A stretch of 64,000 nucleotides of DNA from Rathayibacter sp. VKM Ac-2754 (lineage in GTDB: Bacteria; Actinomycetota; Actinomycetes; Actinomycetales; Microbacteriaceae). Under the pieces are notes generated by a model. The model searched no databases. It saw only the letters and a program-made list of their open reading frames with translations, and was not told where the DNA came from. A program made the translations under genes and the position numbers. Of this stretch, positions 61,351 to 64,000 are shown piece by piece (positions within the stretch are counted from its first letter, which is position 1; the number at the start of each line of letters is the position of its first letter). The stretch is from contig NZ_WUCC01000005.1 in NCBI RefSeq assembly GCF_009807095.1, positions 1 to 64,000 of the forward strand, written 5' to 3'.

Positions 61351-61521
61351 ATGATGCTCAGCGAGTACTCCTTCCCCGCCCTTCTGGAGGATCGGGAGCG
61401 CCGCCTCGACCGGGACGCCGAGATCGAGCGGCGGCGCCGGGAGCGCGCACCCCGACGCCCCGCGCGGCGCCTGCCCGTGCTGCTCCGCTTGCTCAGCCGC
61501 ACTGTGCACGCCCGCGCCTGA
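61351..61521 (+). CDS. 56-residue highly basic micro-protein
   Basis: The protein starts MMLSEYSFPALLEDRERRLDRDAEIERRRRERAPRRPARRLP. GAGAGGAC lies upstream of ATG 61351. It is a charged helix with about 30 percent Arg and no hydrophobic helix. It could bind nucleic acid or membrane, but no family is known to me. The shared 23-nt motif supports co-regulation with the divergent 48-residue protein. It lies just upstream of the LuxR/LAL gene. Confidence 0.62.
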   Translation: MMLSEYSFPALLEDRERRLDRDAEIERRRRERAPRRPARRLPVLLRLLSRTVHARA

Positions 61522-61559
61522 GCGTGCGCGGACCGTTCCGGTCGGCGACCCGCGGGAAA

Positions 61560-61595
61560 CCGACACGGTCCCCGCCACGCCCCCGTCCGTGTCGG
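61560..61595 (+). promoter_or_regulatory. Inverted repeat upstream of the LAL gene
   Basis: CCGACACGG (61560-61568) and CCGTGTCGG (61587-61595) are perfect 9-bp arms with an 18-base spacer. They end 23 bases before the start at 61619 and would overlap the promoter, making this an operator candidate. Confidence 0.5.
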
Positions 61596-61618
61596 GCGTC
61601 GGTGGCAGCATGATGCCC

Positions 61619-64000
61619 ATGCCCCTCCCGCTCGCGCCGACCGCCCTCGTGGGCCGCGACGACGACCTGGCGGCGCTGCGTCGGGCCTACGAGCGGATGC
61701 TCGTCGACGGCACGCGCACCGTCGTGGTGGGTGGCGAGGCGGGCATCGGCAAGAGCCGGCTCGTGGCCGAGTTCGTGCAGCGGCTGCCGCGCGAGGCGCT
61801 CGTGCTGCGCGGCCAGTGCGTCGATCTCGACCGGGACGCCCCTCCCTACGCTCCGATCACCGCACCGCTGCGCGAGCTGGCGCGCAGCCTGGGCGCCGAC
61901 GAGCTCGCCGCGCTGGCGGGTCCTTCGATCGAGGGGCTGCGCATCCTGCTGCCGGAGCTGCCCTCGAGCGGGGAGCCGGCCGCCGCCGCCCCGCCCGTCC
62001 TCGAGGCCGTCACGGTCGCGCTCGAGGCCGCGTCGCGCCTCCGCCCGATCGTGCTGGTCGTCGAGGATCTGCACTGGGTCGACCCGGCGACGATCGGGGT
62101 CCTGCGCTTCCTGGTGCGCGTCGCGACCGCCGGGCGGATCCTCGTGGTCCTCACCTTCCGGAGCGATCAGCTGCGCCGCGGCGATCCACTGCGGGCCTGG
62201 CTCCCCGAGCTCGAGCGGAGCGACCGGGTGCAGCGGCGCGAGCTCTCGCGGCTCGACCGGCACGATGTCGAGGCCATGGTCGCCTCCCTCCGCGGTGCCG
62301 CGGTCGCCCCGCGCGACCTCGCCCTCGTGGTCGAGCGCACCGAGGGGGTGCCGTTCTTCGTCGAGGAGTTCGCGCGCGCCGAGGCGTCGACGGTGCCCGA
62401 CTGCTACCCGGAGTCGCTGCGCGACGTCCTCCTCGCCCGCTACGACGGGCTGAGCGAGCCCACGCAGAAGATCCTGCGCACGCTCTCGGCGGGCGGGACC
62501 TGCGTCGAGCACGACCTGATCACCGTGGTCCACGGCGACGCCGAGGCCGTCGAGACGGCCGCGCGCGAGGCGATCGCCGGCGGGGTGCTGGTCGTCGACG
62601 GCAGCAGCTACAGCTTCCGGCACGCCCTCGTCCGCGACGCCATCCACGACGAGCTGCTGCCCGGCGAGCGGGTCCGCGCGCACACCTGCTACGCCGACGC
62701 GCTCGAGGCCAGGGGCCCGGCCGCCGCCTCCGAGATCTCGTACCACTGGATGGCCGCGCACGACTCCGAGCGGGCCTTCGCCGCCTCGCTCCGCGCCATG
62801 GCGCACGCCCGCGCCTCCTTCGCCCACGCCCTCGCCGCGCGCATGGGCGAGCGCGCCCTCGAGCTGTGGGAGCAGGTGCCCGCCGACGCGCACGGGCGCG
62901 ATCGCGCCGATCTCCTCGGCTCGACCGCCCACCACTTCCGCGACGCGGGCGAGAGCGAGCGGGCGATCGCGCTCGTCGACGAGGCGCTCGCGATCGAGGG
63001 GCTCGACGCGCCGCGCCGCGCGACGCTCCTGCGCGACAAGGCGTCCTACCTCGCGAACCTCGGGCAGGTCGGCTCCGTCGCCCTGCTGCGCGAGGCGCTC
63101 GCGCTCCTCGGCGGTCCCGCGGAGCCGAGCGTGCTGCGCGCCCGCATCCTCGGCGAGCTCGCCGCGCGGCTGATGCTCGAGGCCGATCTCGACGAGGCCG
63201 TCGCCGTCGCCGACCTGGCCGAGGTGGAGGCCGAGTCGGTCGGTTCGCACGGTCGGAGGAGCGTGGCCGTCAACATCCGCGGCACGGCGCTCGTCGAGCT
63301 CGGCCGGGTCGACGAGGGACTCGCTCAGCTCGAGCTCGCGGGTGCTCTCGCGGGCGATGACGACTCCGCCCGCCTGCGCTACTGGCTCAACCTGTCCGAC
63401 GCCCTCTCGCTCGTCGGGCGGTTCCGCGAGGCGGTCGCCGCGGCCGAGGAGGGCGCCGAGCACGCCCGGCGCCACGGGGTCTCGCGCACCCTCGGCGCGA
63501 TGCTGATGGCGAACGCGGCCGACGCCCTCGCCTCGGTCGGAGAGTGGCGGCGCGCCGAGGAGCTCCTCGACCGGGCGCTCGAGCTCGACGCCCCGCTCGG
63601 CTTCGCCGCGCACCTGCAGCGCCGGAAGCTCTGGACCGTGCTCTGGCGCGGAGATCCGCAGGAGGCGGCGACCCTGCTCGCGCGGTGGCGGCAGCCCCTC
63701 AGCCGCCAGCTGCGCACGGAGCGGCACTCGCTCGTCGGCCTCGCGAAGGTGGCCGGCGCGATCGCGCTCGAGACCGGCGACGTCGGAGCCGCGTGGGCCG
63801 AGGTCCGCGACGCGATCGGTCCCGAGCACCGTCCGCTCCCCTCCGCCGATCTCCTCCTGCTCGTGGTCGTGGCCCGCATCGTGGCCACGGCTCGGCGCGA
63901 GGGGCTGGCGCTCCTCGACCGCGAGGGCCGCCCCGTCGACGCGGAGGCGCGAGTGCGCGCGATCCTCGCCACCGCCTCCGCGTGGCCGACCGCGCCCGCG
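61619..64000 (+). CDS. LuxR/LAL-type large ATPase regulator (partial, runs off the right edge)
   Basis: The frame is open from ATG 61619 to the last base (794 codons, no stop). It starts MPLPLAPTALVGRDDDLAALRRAYERML. An AAA/STAND-type ATPase follows, with Walker A GEAGIGKS near 39-46 and Walker B LVVEDLHWVD near 148. Then come long helical TPR-like repeats. The C-terminal LuxR HTH of this family, if present, lies beyond the window. LAL regulators respond to small ligands. A CAGCAT -10-like hexamer lies 7 bases upstream. The two micro-genes next to it are candidate targets. Alternative ATGs at 61610 and 61613 are in frame. Confidence 0.85.
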   Translation, partial: MPLPLAPTALVGRDDDLAALRRAYERMLVDGTRTVVVGGEAGIGKSRLVAEFVQRLPREALVLRGQCVDLDRDAPPYAPITAPLRELARSLGADELAALAGPSIEGLRILLPELPSSGEPAAAAPPVLEAVTVALEAASRLRPIVLVVEDLHWVDPATIGVLRFLVRVATAGRILVVLTFRSDQLRRGDPLRAWLPELERSDRVQRRELSRLDRHDVEAMVASLRGAAVAPRDLALVVERTEGVPFFVEEFARAEASTVPDCYPESLRDVLLARYDGLSEPTQKILRTLSAGGTCVEHDLITVVHGDAEAVETAAREAIAGGVLVVDGSSYSFRHALVRDAIHDELLPGERVRAHTCYADALEARGPAAASEISYHWMAAHDSERAFAASLRAMAHARASFAHALAARMGERALELWEQVPADAHGRDRADLLGSTAHHFRDAGESERAIALVDEALAIEGLDAPRRATLLRDKASYLANLGQVGSVALLREALALLGGPAEPSVLRARILGELAARLMLEADLDEAVAVADLAEVEAESVGSHGRRSVAVNIRGTALVELGRVDEGLAQLELAGALAGDDDSARLRYWLNLSDALSLVGRFREAVAAAEEGAEHARRHGVSRTLGAMLMANAADALASVGEWRRAEELLDRALELDAPLGFAAHLQRRKLWTVLWRGDPQEAATLLARWRQPLSRQLRTERHSLVGLAKVAGAIALETGDVGAAWAEVRDAIGPEHRPLPSADLLLLVVVARIVATARREGLALLDREGRPVDAEARVRAILATASAWPTAPA

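Overview
The window is high-GC actinobacterial DNA. Several features point to the family Microbacteriaceae, possibly Rathayibacter or a close relative, though the genus is inferred and not proven. These are the two small proteins at 51.2-52.0 kb typical of that family, a purS-purQ pair, a DtxR/IdeR-type iron box, many start codons that look leaderless, and GTG or ATG start/stop overlaps inside operons. I see no rRNA, tRNA, phage, CRISPR array or intact insertion sequence. The content is mostly housekeeping, transport and stress genes, interrupted by palindromic intergenic repeats.

Layout. 0.5-6.6 kb: a kinase-phosphoesterase fusion, an MMPL exporter under a palindromic operator, a micro-gene, then catalase (katA) behind its Fur-type regulator (furA) with a furA box. 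6.6-10.2 kb: a membrane-anchored HtrA protease, a two-domain VOC dioxygenase behind a MarR-like operator, and purS-purQ. 10.4-14.6 kb: a GH65 disaccharide phosphorylase coupled to a beta-phosphoglucomutase, and a hicA-hicB toxin-antitoxin pair. 14.8-18.8 kb: a four-gene siderophore/iron ABC importer behind an iron box. 18.9-26.7 kb: DUF1697, a DUF2254-like fragment, an Eis-type acetyltransferase, a MarP-type protease, a GT-C glycosyltransferase and purL.

27-33 kb: an HTH regulator coupled to a serine beta-lactamase-fold hydrolase and a membrane protein, a LysM-like lipoprotein, two aldo/keto reductases, and LysR and TetR regulators. 33.7-38.9 kb: the most distinctive locus. A TetR gene is divergent from an MMPL exporter that carries a shrunken, degenerate ABC ATPase domain at its C terminus, followed one base later by a YhgE/Pip protein. 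The TetR/MMPL gap holds an operator array with a 17-nt period. 38.9-39.7 kb: a tandem array of 202-nt repeats. 39.7-48.7 kb: chorismate mutase, Ohr, dehydrogenases, CsbD, a three-gene envelope-stress operon and two alpha/beta hydrolases.

48.7-64 kb: a lipoprotein, a histidine phosphatase coupled to nnrD, the family-specific small proteins, GNAT and MDMPI-type proteins, a LolD/FtsX ABC exporter, small membrane proteins, purA, a sortase-anchored nucleotidase, two micro-protein genes that share an inverted 23-nt upstream motif, and a large LuxR/LAL-type ATPase that runs off the right edge.

How the parts fit together. Purine synthesis is split over purSQ, purL and purA. Oxidative and iron stress are handled by katA-furA, Ohr, the VOC enzyme, the iron importer and CsbD. 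Three repeat families (A at seven loci, B at three, C at two) occupy much of the intergenic space and lie mostly between convergent genes.
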